A DNA stretch of 64,000 bases from the NCBI RefSeq assembly GCF_014207355.1, contig NZ_JACHEF010000008.1, positions 124,001 to 188,000 of the forward strand. The letters run 5' to 3'. This stretch comes from Mesorhizobium sangaii (GTDB lineage Bacteria; Pseudomonadota; Alphaproteobacteria; Rhizobiales; Rhizobiaceae). Under the pieces are notes generated by a model that was not told the origin of the DNA, did not search any database, and was given only the letters and a program-made list of their open reading frames with translations. Both the position numbers and the translations under genes were made by a program. Shown one piece after another: positions 8,396 to 14,708 of the stretch (positions are counted from its first letter, which is position 1; each line of letters begins with the position of its first letter).

Positions 8396-8427
8396 TTGAT
8401 TGCTCTAAACCCATCGGGAGCAATCAA
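8396..8427 (+). promoter_or_regulatory. Inverted repeat covering the RBS of the AlpA-like gene
   Basis: TTGATTGCTC (8396-8405) and GAGCAATCAA (8418-8427) are perfect 10-base inverted repeats separated by 12 bases. The right arm contains part of the Shine-Dalgarno GGGAG and reaches the A of the start codon. It can act as an operator for the regulator that follows or as an RNA hairpin that hides the ribosome site. Confidence 0.55.
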
Positions 8428-8630
8428 TGGTTAAACAAGTAAGGCGCTGGGTGCCCGCTCGAAAAGTCAAGGAGCGATACAACTTTTCCGAGATGACGCT
8501 CTGGCGCAGAGTCAACCGTCCGGATCCTTTGCTTCCTTTTCCGAAACCCGTCTATGAGGGCCGGCGAAAACTGTTCGATGAGGCAGAGCTCGATCGCTAC
8601 GACGAGAGCCTGCTGGCAGGCGCAGCATGA
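8427..8630 (+). CDS. AlpA/excisionase-like MerR-type DNA-binding protein
   Basis: The 67-residue protein (VPARKVKERYNFSEMTLWRRVNR, then FPKPVYEGRRKLFDEAELDRYDESL) has the winged-helix layout of AlpA/phage excisionase regulators: a helix-turn-helix, a PKP wing and a DEAELDRY helix. Such proteins bend DNA in excision or control integrase expression. Its ribosome site lies inside a perfect inverted repeat. Its stop overlaps the next start as ATGA, opening a run of four overlapping genes up to 9733. Confidence 0.82.
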   Translation: MVKQVRRWVPARKVKERYNFSEMTLWRRVNRPDPLLPFPKPVYEGRRKLFDEAELDRYDESLLAGAA

Positions 8631-8818
8631 CCGGTGTTGATCACGAGAACAGCGCTGTCATCGATGAGGCGGCACGCTGGATCACGACAAGACCTCATCG
8701 AATGGAACGGCCGACGGTGCCTCTTTTGCGAAGTCGGTTTGGCCTCACCTGTGCTGAGGCGTGCGCGGCGCTAACAGAGGCTGCAAAATCAGGGGGCGCC
8801 AGTGCGATTTCCCCCTGA
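8627..8818 (+). CDS. Small island protein, paralogue of the next gene
   Basis: The 63-residue product starts with an ATGA overlap of the AlpA-like gene. Its segment AARWITTRPHRMERPTVPLLRSRFGL aligns with AAHWYLEHREDCARPIVPFLRSRFDL in the next gene, and both continue with a similar helix (EACAALTEA and EVVAAIRQA). They are therefore tandem paralogues. The motif resembles a small helix-turn-helix fold, but I cannot name the family. Genes of this kind occur near int/alpA in Rhizobiales islands, from memory. Confidence 0.68.
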   Translation: MTGVDHENSAVIDEAARWITTRPHRMERPTVPLLRSRFGLTCAEACAALTEAAKSGGASAISP

Positions 8819-9083
8819 AATAGCGAAGGGCGATCTCTCGATTGCAGTCGAGGGATCGCCCGAAGCCGATAAACAAATCCGTGGTAGGGTTTCGAAAATC
8901 GACGAAAGACAATCTAGCGCTAGAAGCTCGCAATCGCAAGCAATTGCGCGAGCCGCGCACTGGTATTTGGAGCATCGCGAAGATTGCGCGCGACCTATCG
9001 TGCCTTTTCTTCGCTCCAGGTTTGACCTTTCTGCGATCGAGGTCGTAGCAGCGATCCGGCAGGCAAATGGAGGTGCAAGATGA
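8802..9083 (+). CDS. Small island protein, paralogue of the previous gene
   Basis: The 93-residue product starts at GTG 8802, overlapping the previous gene by 17 bases, with a purine-rich AGGGGG upstream. The N-terminal 45 residues are polar and specific to this copy; the C-terminal half is the domain shared with the upstream gene (VPFLRSRFDLSAIEVVAAIRQANGG). The stop overlaps the next start as ATGA. No enzymatic motif is visible. A DNA-binding or regulatory accessory role is possible. Confidence 0.68.
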   Translation: MRFPPEIAKGDLSIAVEGSPEADKQIRGRVSKIDERQSSARSSQSQAIARAAHWYLEHREDCARPIVPFLRSRFDLSAIEVVAAIRQANGGAR

Positions 9084-9733
9084 GCACCTACCAAGAGCTA
9101 ATGGCGGGCGGGCTGAGGCCTAACCGTGCGCGTATCCAGGACATCGCGAACCGATGCCAGGATGCCGAATTGGTCGAAGGCTACACGTCAGGCTCGATCG
9201 TTACTCCCGGCGCATCACTGCGCCGGAACAACCCTTCGCGACCCTTCGGCGGGCGATTTACCCGTGCGCGGCCGCAGCGCTCCCCCGACCGCGAGAGATC
9301 GATTTATCGACGCCGAACGCTCGCCGCGACCTGGCCCATGCCTCCCTTCATGGCGGGCATGCTCACTACGAGCCAAGTTGCCTATGCTCGCATCGTGGCA
9401 GACGAGGTTCACAGGACGGGTCGCTGTGACCTCACGCTGGACGAGATTGGCGCACGGGGCGGGATGTGTCGCAAGACGGCAAAGCGGGCGCAGGACCGCC
9501 TCGCAGAGTTGCGATGGATCGCAGTCGAGGAGCGGCCAGTAACCGGCCGCAAGCACTTATCCAACGTCGTGCGCATCGTTTCGGACGAGTGGGCGATGTG
9601 GATCAAAATGGGCCCTAAGCCTCGCCGCATAGGGGGACATTCGTGCCCTACCACGGGAAACCAGTCTGATTCATTCAGATCGGAGAGGCCTAAGCGGCTT
9701 AGGAAGAAGGTACCAATACCAAAGTCCCCGTGA
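9080..9733 (+). CDS. Helix-turn-helix protein, replication-initiator-like
   Basis: The 217-residue protein has a basic N-terminal half (RRNNPSRPFGGRFTRARPQRSPDRER) and a winged-helix-like domain (LTTSQVAYARIVADEVHRTGRCDLTLDEIGARGGMCRKTAKRAQDRL, about residues 93-140) followed by a beta wing (WIAVEERPVTGRKHLSNVVRIV). That order recalls helix-turn-helix proteins of Rhizobiales integrative elements that are annotated near replication functions. It closes the overlapping run that starts at the AlpA-like gene. DNA binding is likely; a replication role is inference. Confidence 0.72.
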   Translation: MSTYQELMAGGLRPNRARIQDIANRCQDAELVEGYTSGSIVTPGASLRRNNPSRPFGGRFTRARPQRSPDRERSIYRRRTLAATWPMPPFMAGMLTTSQVAYARIVADEVHRTGRCDLTLDEIGARGGMCRKTAKRAQDRLAELRWIAVEERPVTGRKHLSNVVRIVSDEWAMWIKMGPKPRRIGGHSCPTTGNQSDSFRSERPKRLRKKVPIPKSP

Positions 9734-9872
9734 ACAGAATCGCCAACCTGTGCCTGGAGGGGGGAGCAGCGTAACAAAATTGGAGCACATAATGATTAAA
9801 CACGTGCTCGGCGAAAGTGTCCAATTATTTTACAGATAGTTATGTGGAAATTTCGGTGCATATCTCGACTTA

Positions 9873-9890
9873 GGACACATTTTGAGCCAC
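9873..9890 (-). promoter_or_regulatory. Degenerate GTGTCC pair (internal)
   Basis: GGACAC at 9873 has an imperfect partner (AGCCAC) 12 bases further on, the same spacing as the pairs at the island ends but on the other strand. It sits between the integrase/replication block and the phage-like block, so it may mark an old element boundary. With only one good copy the call is weak. Confidence 0.25.
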
Positions 9891-9992
9891 ACGTCTCACC
9901 CGGAAGGCGTGTTTTCGGTGTCGTTGCGGTTGTCGAAACCCTCGCGCGCGCATGTGAGTGTCGCGAAATGTCGTGAAATTGGAGGAATGTGG

Positions 9993-10487
9993 ATGGCGAA
10001 GCGAGGACGGAAACCGAAGCTCTCAATCGCGAGGGCAAAGCAAGCCCTTGAGAAGTCGGGCAGCATCCGAACGATCGCCGCCAAAATGCTGGCCGTGCAT
10101 CGGTCGACCCTTTGCTCCTTCATGAACAAGCACCCCAGCCTGCAGGCATTCGCGGACGATATCGAGGAAGTCCTGAAAGACGACGCCGAGGACCAGGTGA
10201 TCAAGGCCATCCGTGCGGGCGATATGCCGACCGTCCGTTGGTACATGGAGCTCAAGGGCAAGGATCGGGGCTACGTGCGCCGCGTCGAGAGCACCGGCTC
10301 CGGTGGAGGCCCGGTGGAGGTCCAGCAAAAGCATGACCTTTCTGGGTACAGCGACGAAGAACTCGAGCAGATGCTGGCGATCGCAGAGGCCCGCGAGAAG
10401 CGAGAAGCCCTAAGAAAATCTGAGGCACACCGCGAAGGCAAGGCCGCACTAACGCGTGAGCAAATGCCAGGCCAACGCGGATCCTGA
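9993..10487 (+). CDS. Phage terminase small-subunit-like HTH protein
   Basis: The 164-residue product has an N-terminal basic segment (KRGRKPKLSIARAKQALEKSG), a helix-turn-helix (SIRTIAAKMLAVHRSTLCSFMNKHP), an acidic helical middle (DDIEEVLKDDAEDQVIKAIRAGDMPTVRWYMELKGKDRGY) and a charged tail. This layout is typical of small-terminase-like DNA-recognition proteins of phages and gene transfer elements. I chose the ATG at 9993 because GGAGG then has a spacing of seven; the frame is open to 9882. No large terminase follows, so it is probably a phage leftover or has been reused as a regulator. Confidence 0.68.
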   Translation: MAKRGRKPKLSIARAKQALEKSGSIRTIAAKMLAVHRSTLCSFMNKHPSLQAFADDIEEVLKDDAEDQVIKAIRAGDMPTVRWYMELKGKDRGYVRRVESTGSGGGPVEVQQKHDLSGYSDEELEQMLAIAEAREKREALRKSEAHREGKAALTREQMPGQRGS

Positions 10488-10601
10488 TTCCAGTGACCAC
10501 CCCTAGACGAGCCGAACGGCAACTTTCCACCGCTTTGCCAACATTCCCGAGCTGAATTCAAGGCTCGAAGCGAACCTTCGTCGCAATGGACGCCAGGAAG
10601 C

Positions 10602-11006
10602 TTGCTCGGCTGCGCCCTAACGGCGGCTGGCTACGCCGCTGTTGTTGCCGCAGGCTTCCACGCGGATCCCGGAGTGTTCCGGTTGGCTGTCGCCGAGAAT
10701 CTCGAAGGCCTCATCCAACTGCTCCAGCCGGGCCGCTTGGAGAAGCTCCATTTCGTGAGGTTGATCTGGACGCCAGGCTTGGCCGTGGCGCGCACCATCG
10801 TCGTCGGCGCCGAGCGTTTCGTGACCGATACAGGCCATGCGCTCGGTCAGCACTGGTTCGGCGCCGGCATCGATGTGCTGGAGGATCTGATCGTCGCCGA
10901 GGCCACTCGCCTCAAATCTCCTACCTGGTCGCACCCCGAGCTTATCGCCCGGCTCAAAGGGAAGGAGAACCGGGAAGCCGATCGCTTCGCCGCTGGAATG
11001 TTTTGA
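10602..11006 (+). CDS. Unrecognised protein, possibly a gene fragment
   Basis: This 134-residue frame has natural-looking composition: an alanine/valine-rich start, then LEKLHFVRLIWTPGLAVARTIVVGAERFVTDTGHALGQHWFG and a charged C-terminus. Only non-ATG starts are available (TTG 10602), and the frame stays open upstream to 10497 without a good ribosome site, so the true 5' part may be missing. The middle faintly recalls the C-terminal part of GIY-YIG-type proteins, but I would not assign it. It could be a remnant. Confidence 0.4.
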   Translation: MLGCALTAAGYAAVVAAGFHADPGVFRLAVAENLEGLIQLLQPGRLEKLHFVRLIWTPGLAVARTIVVGAERFVTDTGHALGQHWFGAGIDVLEDLIVAEATRLKSPTWSHPELIARLKGKENREADRFAAGMF

Positions 11007-11158
11007 TTTTGGACATGTCCAAATGCTTCACGTGACACGGGTCACTGGCGTTTCGTCCAGTGATCTGACCTGTCGACCCCTTGCGCAAGATTGCGCTGGG
11101 GTCGGGAAGCGACCGGCAAGCCGTTGATTTCAATCGGTCGAAAAACAATCCGGCGCCA

Positions 11159-11181
11159 CGCCCGGTAATTTTTACCGACCG
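11159..11181 (-). repeat. GGTAA/TTACC palindrome, family B copy 1
   Basis: On the minus strand this reads CGGTCGGTAA, an A/T core, then TTACCGGGCG. It matches 23151-23174 except for one indel and core changes. The arms GGTAA and TTACC pair. The two copies lie 12 kb apart in the island in opposite orientation. Confidence 0.55.
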
Positions 11182-11305
11182 TATGGTGAGGATCGGGAAG
11201 GCGCGGAATAGATCCCTGCGCAGCCACAGGCGGGCAAGGGTGAGCGCGGCGACCATCGGACGTGGATGGGAAGGCCGGCGACTGAACGCGCGCTGGCGGG
11301 CTTCT

Positions 11306-11340
11306 ATTTGAGCTCCCCGAATTGAGGGAGCGCAAATCTT
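11306..11340 (+). repeat. 35-bp palindromic repeat, family A copy 1
   Basis: This is one of three 35-bp elements (also 12691-12725 and 12790-12824) that start ATTTGAGCTC, have AATT at the centre, and end CAAATCTT. The four bases on either side of AATT differ between copies. In the other two copies they change together so that pairing is kept; this copy pairs less perfectly (CTCCC with GGGAG). Confidence 0.7.
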
Positions 11341-11518
11341 CGATCCTTGATCCGAATCGGGCCGGACCCGTCACTGGAGACGTCGCCAGTGAGAACCGGT
11401 GACCCGCGCGGAACCGGTTTTTCATGTACAGGTGTGATCGGTCTTCCCCCATTGGGGGATGAACATTTCATCGACAGCATGGGCCGTCCTCGGTCGGAAG
11501 CGAAGCTGGAACCTATCG

Positions 11519-11540
11519 CCGGCCGACCTTCTGGCCGGCC
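11519..11540 (+). repeat. CCGGCC/GGCCGG palindrome, family C copy 1
   Basis: CCGGCC and GGCCGG arms flank a GACCTTCT loop. The same 22 bases occur at 14205-14226, followed in both places by one variable base and GGGCT. It lies just after the stop codon side of the minus-strand secreted-protein gene, so it could also serve as a transcription stop. Confidence 0.55.
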
Positions 11541-11552
11541 GGGGCTGATCAC

Positions 11553-12428
11553 TTATTGGCCCCAGGTTATTTCCTGGGTCCCGGTGGCCGTCTGTATTGA
11601 GACTGCGATTGGATCGCATTTCGGTACGATATCGAATTGTTGGCCAAAGCGCATTTTACGGTCAGCGGCATTCGAGGGGTTGTAAATCGCGCAGTTGCCA
11701 TGGTTGACGGTCACGCCGGTGATTGTCGCGTTGTCGTCGTGGAGAGTAAGAAGGAGGTGCCACGCTCCATAGTAGGTGTATTTTTGCGCCCAAAAGGCGC
11801 CTGTGTCGTCATGCGTCTCGACTGGAGCAGCTGTCGTTTCGAGTGAGGGGTCGACTGGTCCATCCCAGCCAACGACACTGTGTCCCTGATCGGTATCGAT
11901 AGACAGCTCGATGGGTTCGCAAAGGGTCGTAAAGCGGATTTGTTCGCCAAACTTCATCCGCTCCCCGGCTCCCCATTGACGTTGTTGTATGGGGCAGTTG
12001 TTGCGGTTTACGGCAACGCGATTGATTGCTAGCTCGTCGCCCCTGACGGTAAAAGTCAGGTCCCATCCTCCAAACCGGTCTTGGTATTTCGTCACGGTGA
12101 AGCCGTTATCGATATCCGGCGGGCTTGGTGTGTTGGCGACCTCATCGTCGGCAGACGGGCTTGGCGCTTTGGAACAGTCTTCGAAATCGCCCTCGGCAGT
12201 GAGAACGCAGAGGTTGAAGAGCTTGCGCATCTGCGCCGAAACTACATTGCGCTGATCGCAGGCCTTGTCCGTAGCCGGGTCGTCGCCTGAGCCGCCACGG
12301 CACAGATCGTCCAGATGGCGGTAGGCCATTCCCAGCGCGGCCGGGTTCGGTTGGGCCGCTTGCGCCGTGCCGGTCAGAAGGAGCGCCGCTGTCGCGGCTG
12401 CAAGGCAGAGAGGGATGCGCTTTTTCAT
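11553..12428 (-). CDS. Secreted protein with an internal domain duplication
   Basis: The 291-residue protein starts with a clear signal peptide (KKRIPLCLAAATAALLLTGTAQA). After a cysteine-containing N-terminal part, two copies of an about 80-residue domain follow: one from FTVTKYQDRFGGWDLTF to IDTDQGHSVVGWDG, the next from WAQKYTYYGAWHLLLTL to IQTATGTQEITWG. Both keep a Gly-x-Trp, an Asn-x/Gly-Asn-Cys and a Cys-Glu/Asp-Pro-Ile, so each may hold one disulfide. The frame is open to a TTG at 12455, but ATG 12428 gives the proper leader. I do not recognise the fold. It is cargo of the island. Confidence 0.75.
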   Translation of the reverse strand: MKKRIPLCLAAATAALLLTGTAQAAQPNPAALGMAYRHLDDLCRGGSGDDPATDKACDQRNVVSAQMRKLFNLCVLTAEGDFEDCSKAPSPSADDEVANTPSPPDIDNGFTVTKYQDRFGGWDLTFTVRGDELAINRVAVNRNNCPIQQRQWGAGERMKFGEQIRFTTLCEPIELSIDTDQGHSVVGWDGPVDPSLETTAAPVETHDDTGAFWAQKYTYYGAWHLLLTLHDDNATITGVTVNHGNCAIYNPSNAADRKMRFGQQFDIVPKCDPIAVSIQTATGTQEITWGQ

Positions 12429-12690
12429 GATCTGATCTCGTGGGGGAGGTTTCAAAGGCTGTAACCAAGCGAGGGTAGTGACTCATGGCCTTCAGCCAGA
12501 AGCAAATCACAGTCGAGTTCGATCTGGCAAACGGCCAGTTTGCAGGCGGCGGAAAGCTTCGTCATGATATTGGCGGTCCTGTCGCGCACCACCGTTTGGC
12601 ATCTGGAGCGATTTCGATGTGTGCTGAAAATTCAGCGGACGCAATCGCGGCTCTTGCTCGATCGCTCGACCATCGAGAAGTTCTTTCGCC

Positions 12691-12725
12691 ATTTGAGCTC
12701 ACCAAATTCGGTGACCGCAAATCTT
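12691..12725 (+). repeat. 35-bp palindromic repeat, family A copy 2
   Basis: Same frame as the copies at 11306 and 12790: ATTTGAGCTC at the left, AATT in the middle, CAAATCTT at the right. Here the inner arms are CTCACC and GGTGAC, so C-G and A-T changes are matched across the stem. Confidence 0.7.
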
Positions 12726-12789
12726 CGAGCCCCGATTTCCCGCTCCCCCGTCTTGGGGAGCGGCATCGAACGTTGTGAAACCAATCGCC

Positions 12790-12824
12790 ATTTGAGCTCG
12801 CCCAATTCGGCGAGCTCAAATCTT
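12790..12824 (+). repeat. 35-bp palindromic repeat, family A copy 3
   Basis: This is the best palindrome of the family, with arms GAGCTCGCC and GGCGAGCTC around CAATTC. The outer parts ATTTGAGCTC and CAAATCTT are shared with copies 1 and 2. It lies 66 bases from copy 2 in the same orientation. Confidence 0.72.
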
Positions 12825-12905
12825 GGGGCAGGCAGAGTCAAGCATTCAGGTCAGTTTGCGATTCTGCGCAGGTTTGCCCTTTGTTATCAATTATGTCCTT
12901 GCTAA

Positions 12906-12925
12906 TTGTATCCCATAAGATACAA
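12906..12925 (+). promoter_or_regulatory. Candidate toxin-antitoxin operator
   Basis: TTGTATC and GATACAA are perfect 7-base inverted repeats around CCATAA, ending seven bases before the toxin start codon. Palindromes of this TATC...GATA type are common operators of antitoxins with an HTH domain, and the antitoxin encoded just downstream is such a protein. Binding is inferred. Confidence 0.6.
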
Positions 12926-12931
12926 ATATGC

Positions 12932-13218
12932 ATGTTCGAAGTCATCAAGACCAATATCTTTGACGCATGGTTCGAGAGGCTTCGTGACGGCAGGGCGAAG
13001 GCGCGCATTCTGGCCCGCGTCAGCCGCGTCGAGGACGGCAACCTCGGCGATGCCAAGTTCTTCGACGGCATCGGCGAACTTCGCATCGATTATGGACCGG
13101 GCTACCGCATCTACTTTTTGAAGCGCGGCGACGTTGTCGTGATCTTGCTGTGCGGCGGCGACAGGGCAGTCAGAGCCGCGACATCAAGCGCGCGCTCGAT
13201 ATCGCAAAGGAGGTTTAG
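12932..13218 (+). pseudogene. RelE/ParE-type toxin (addiction module killer) with a frameshift
   Basis: The frame from ATG 12932 reads MFEVIKTNIFDAWFERLRDG and continues to YRIYFLKRGDVVVILLCGGD, the usual body of the addiction-module killer family. At about 13163 one base is missing: adding one A after the GGD codons restores KGSQSRDIKRALDIAKEV and a TAG at 13216-13218, three bases before the antitoxin start. As it stands, the frame runs to 13294 with an unrelated tail and overlaps the antitoxin gene. The lost end carries conserved residues of the family, so the toxin is probably inactive or changed. A sequencing error cannot be excluded. Confidence 0.8.
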
Positions 13219-13220
13219 AA

Positions 13221-13523
13221 ATGGCAATCACGACCAGCAATTGGAACACCGCCGATTACCTCAACACCGAGGAGGCGATCGTCGCCTTCCTTGACGCTGT
13301 CATGGAGGAAGGCGACCTCCAGTTCCTGTGCAAGGCACTCGGTCATGTCGCCCGATCCAAGGGCATGACGGAAATCGCCAAGAAAACCGGCATGTCTCGC
13401 GAAAGCCTCTACAAGGCGCTCAGCGAGAATGGGAACCCGTCCCTTGCCACGGTCGTGTCAGTGCTCGACGCGATGGGGCTTCGGCTGTCAGTCGCCCCGC
13501 GCGAGCATGAGCGCGCGGCTTGA
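13221..13523 (+). CDS. Addiction module antidote protein (HTH antitoxin)
   Basis: The 100-residue protein has the layout of the putative addiction-module antidote family: ADYLNTEEAIVAFLDAVMEEGD, then a helix-turn-helix (VARSKGMTEIAKKTGMSRESLYKALSENGNPSLATVVSVLDAMGL). It would neutralise the upstream toxin and repress the operon through the palindrome at 12906-12925. The ribosome site AAGGAGG lies inside the last toxin codons, so translation was coupled to the intact toxin frame. The gene itself is complete although its toxin is frameshifted. Confidence 0.87.
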   Translation: MAITTSNWNTADYLNTEEAIVAFLDAVMEEGDLQFLCKALGHVARSKGMTEIAKKTGMSRESLYKALSENGNPSLATVVSVLDAMGLRLSVAPREHERAA

Positions 13524-13575
13524 CGGGAGGACCAACTATCGACCCAGCGCACCGGCAGCCAGAGGATTACCACTG

Positions 13576-13899
13576 ATGAACATGACATCCATCAAGCGCG
13601 GCCTGCCCGCTATGCACCCCGGCGAGCTTCTGCGCGAAGACCTCATCCCGGCGCTCGACAAGTCGAAGACCGAGATCGCCAAGCTGCTGGGCATTTCCCG
13701 GCGCACGCTCTACGACATCCTGGACGAGAAGCAACCTGTCACCGTCGCCATGGCGCTGCGCCTTGGTAAGCTGATCGGCAACGGTCCGGTGTTCTGGCTC
13801 AACCTCCAGCGCATGTACGATCTTGAGCAGGCAGAGAAAACACTGAGCGCCGAGATCGAAGCCATCCCGACACTGCATGCGGATACATCACAGCGCTGA
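13576..13899 (+). CDS. higA: HigA family antitoxin without an intact toxin
   Basis: The 107-residue protein (MHPGELLREDLIPALDKSKTEIAKLLGISRRTLYDILDEKQPVTVAMALRLGKL) is a typical HigA: an N-terminal HPGE motif and an XRE-type helix-turn-helix, then WLNLQRMYDLEQAEK. HigB normally lies directly upstream. Here only about 50 bases separate it from the previous antitoxin gene, and one frame of these ends in PEDYH followed by a TGA that overlaps the HigA start, which looks like the tail of a deleted higB. The antitoxin thus appears to be an orphan, possibly kept as a regulator. Confidence 0.88.
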   Translation: MNMTSIKRGLPAMHPGELLREDLIPALDKSKTEIAKLLGISRRTLYDILDEKQPVTVAMALRLGKLIGNGPVFWLNLQRMYDLEQAEKTLSAEIEAIPTLHADTSQR

Positions 13900-13970
13900 A
13901 GGCTTTCCGCGTATTCCTTCGCCGGACGGCCACCGAGAGGGTCCGGTTTCGGAAAAAACCGCGAAGGTCA

Positions 13971-14130
13971 AAGGGCGGCCGGCCGAAGAAGACCCTTCCC
14001 GACGAGAATGGTTTCACGGCGGCCGATGCGGGGCTGACCAGCAAGGAAATCCACGACGCGCGCAAGCTGGCCGATGCCGAGCGGCGAGATCCTGGTATCG
14101 TCGAACGGGCCAGCGACGCCATCAGGTACC
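13971..14130 (+). pseudogene. Gene fragment, phage/plasmid type
   Basis: A frame without start or proper stop reads GGRPKKTLPDENGF and then LTSKEIHDARKLADAERRDPGIVERA. The KEIHDARKLADAE-DPGIVE pattern recalls the C-terminal part of phage-associated methyltransferase/ParB-like proteins, from memory. No complete gene surrounds it, so it is probably a remnant left by deletion. The stretch from here to 14230 otherwise holds only a family C palindrome. Confidence 0.35.
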
Positions 14131-14204
14131 GACCTCCCCCCTCCTGCCTAGGGAGCGAAGGGGCGGCCTATCTATCTCAAGACTAGCGCGGCGCGTCACC
14201 TTCT

Positions 14205-14226
14205 CCGGCCGACCTTCTGGCCGGCC
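14205..14226 (+). repeat. CCGGCC/GGCCGG palindrome, family C copy 2
   Basis: Identical over 22 bases to 11519-11540 and in the same orientation. It lies directly after the stop-codon side of the small minus-strand frame 14231-14500, as copy 1 lies after the secreted-protein gene, which suggests a terminator-like placement. Confidence 0.55.
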
Positions 14227-14230
14227 AGGG

Positions 14231-14500
14231 CTAGTTCGTCTCGCCGTGTCCGTGAGCGACTTCATCGTCGCTGTACTTCTGATCCAGGTTAAAGGGCAGC
14301 AAGCGGAAGGTGCTTGGGATCGTGACGGCAAAGCCCCCGGTTGAAGAAGCTCTTCCCGTAACTCGGATCATCCGATATTTGTCCGTAGGATCAATAAAGG
14401 GATCGACGAGACGGCCGGCGCGGTCATCCGTCACTATATCGATCGTATAGGCAGCGGTTCTAAAAGCGGACATCCGCATATTCTCAATCAGCAATGACAT
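14231..14500 (-). CDS. Small hypothetical protein (uncertain)
   Basis: An 89-residue frame (MSLLIENMRMSAFRTAAYTID, then DDRAGRLVDPFIDPTDKYRMIRVTGRASSTGG) has plausible composition and a polar, beta-rich second half. There is no strong ribosome site and no recognised family. It might be the 3' part of a larger lost gene. The stretch 14513-14708 to its right holds no supported gene. Confidence 0.3.
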   Translation of the reverse strand: MSLLIENMRMSAFRTAAYTIDIVTDDRAGRLVDPFIDPTDKYRMIRVTGRASSTGGFAVTIPSTFRLLPFNLDQKYSDDEVAHGHGETN

Positions 14501-14708
14501 CAGTGTTGCCAAAACGAGCTAGGTATTTCTCAAGCGATCTGCATCGTTGCGAATAGAAGATCTTCCAAATCTATGCGGATCCGGGGCGTCTGCGCATTGT
14601 CCAGAACCACGGCTTCGACCGGAAGGCGCTGTTACTTGACGGCCCGATTCCGCGCATATCGCTTACGCGGCGCAGGTGTTGGCCGCCTCAATTTAGGTTA
14701 AAGCTTTG

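Larger units (their letters stand above)
11007..11552. other. Non-coding stretch with palindromic repeats
   Basis: No convincing gene is seen here. The stretch holds three short palindromes that recur elsewhere in the island (11159-11181, 11306-11340 and 11519-11540) and a fourth unique one around CCCCCATTGGGGG near 11445. It looks like a landing zone of intergenic mosaic repeats. Confidence 0.5.
12429..12905. other. Non-coding stretch with phage remnant and repeats
   Basis: A short frame from ATG 12485 reads MAFSQKQITVEFDLANGQF, which resembles the first residues of a phage structural protein, but the similarity fades after about 23 codons and no complete gene follows. Two 35-bp palindromes (12691-12725, 12790-12824) flank another hairpin (CTCCCCCGTCTTGGGGAG near 12745). 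Nothing else is supported. Confidence 0.4.

Noticed and set aside
10586..11035. Alternative 149-codon plus-strand frame overlapping the 10602-11006 frame
   Set aside because: Extreme Arg/Cys content and no domain; the 10602 frame has more natural composition.
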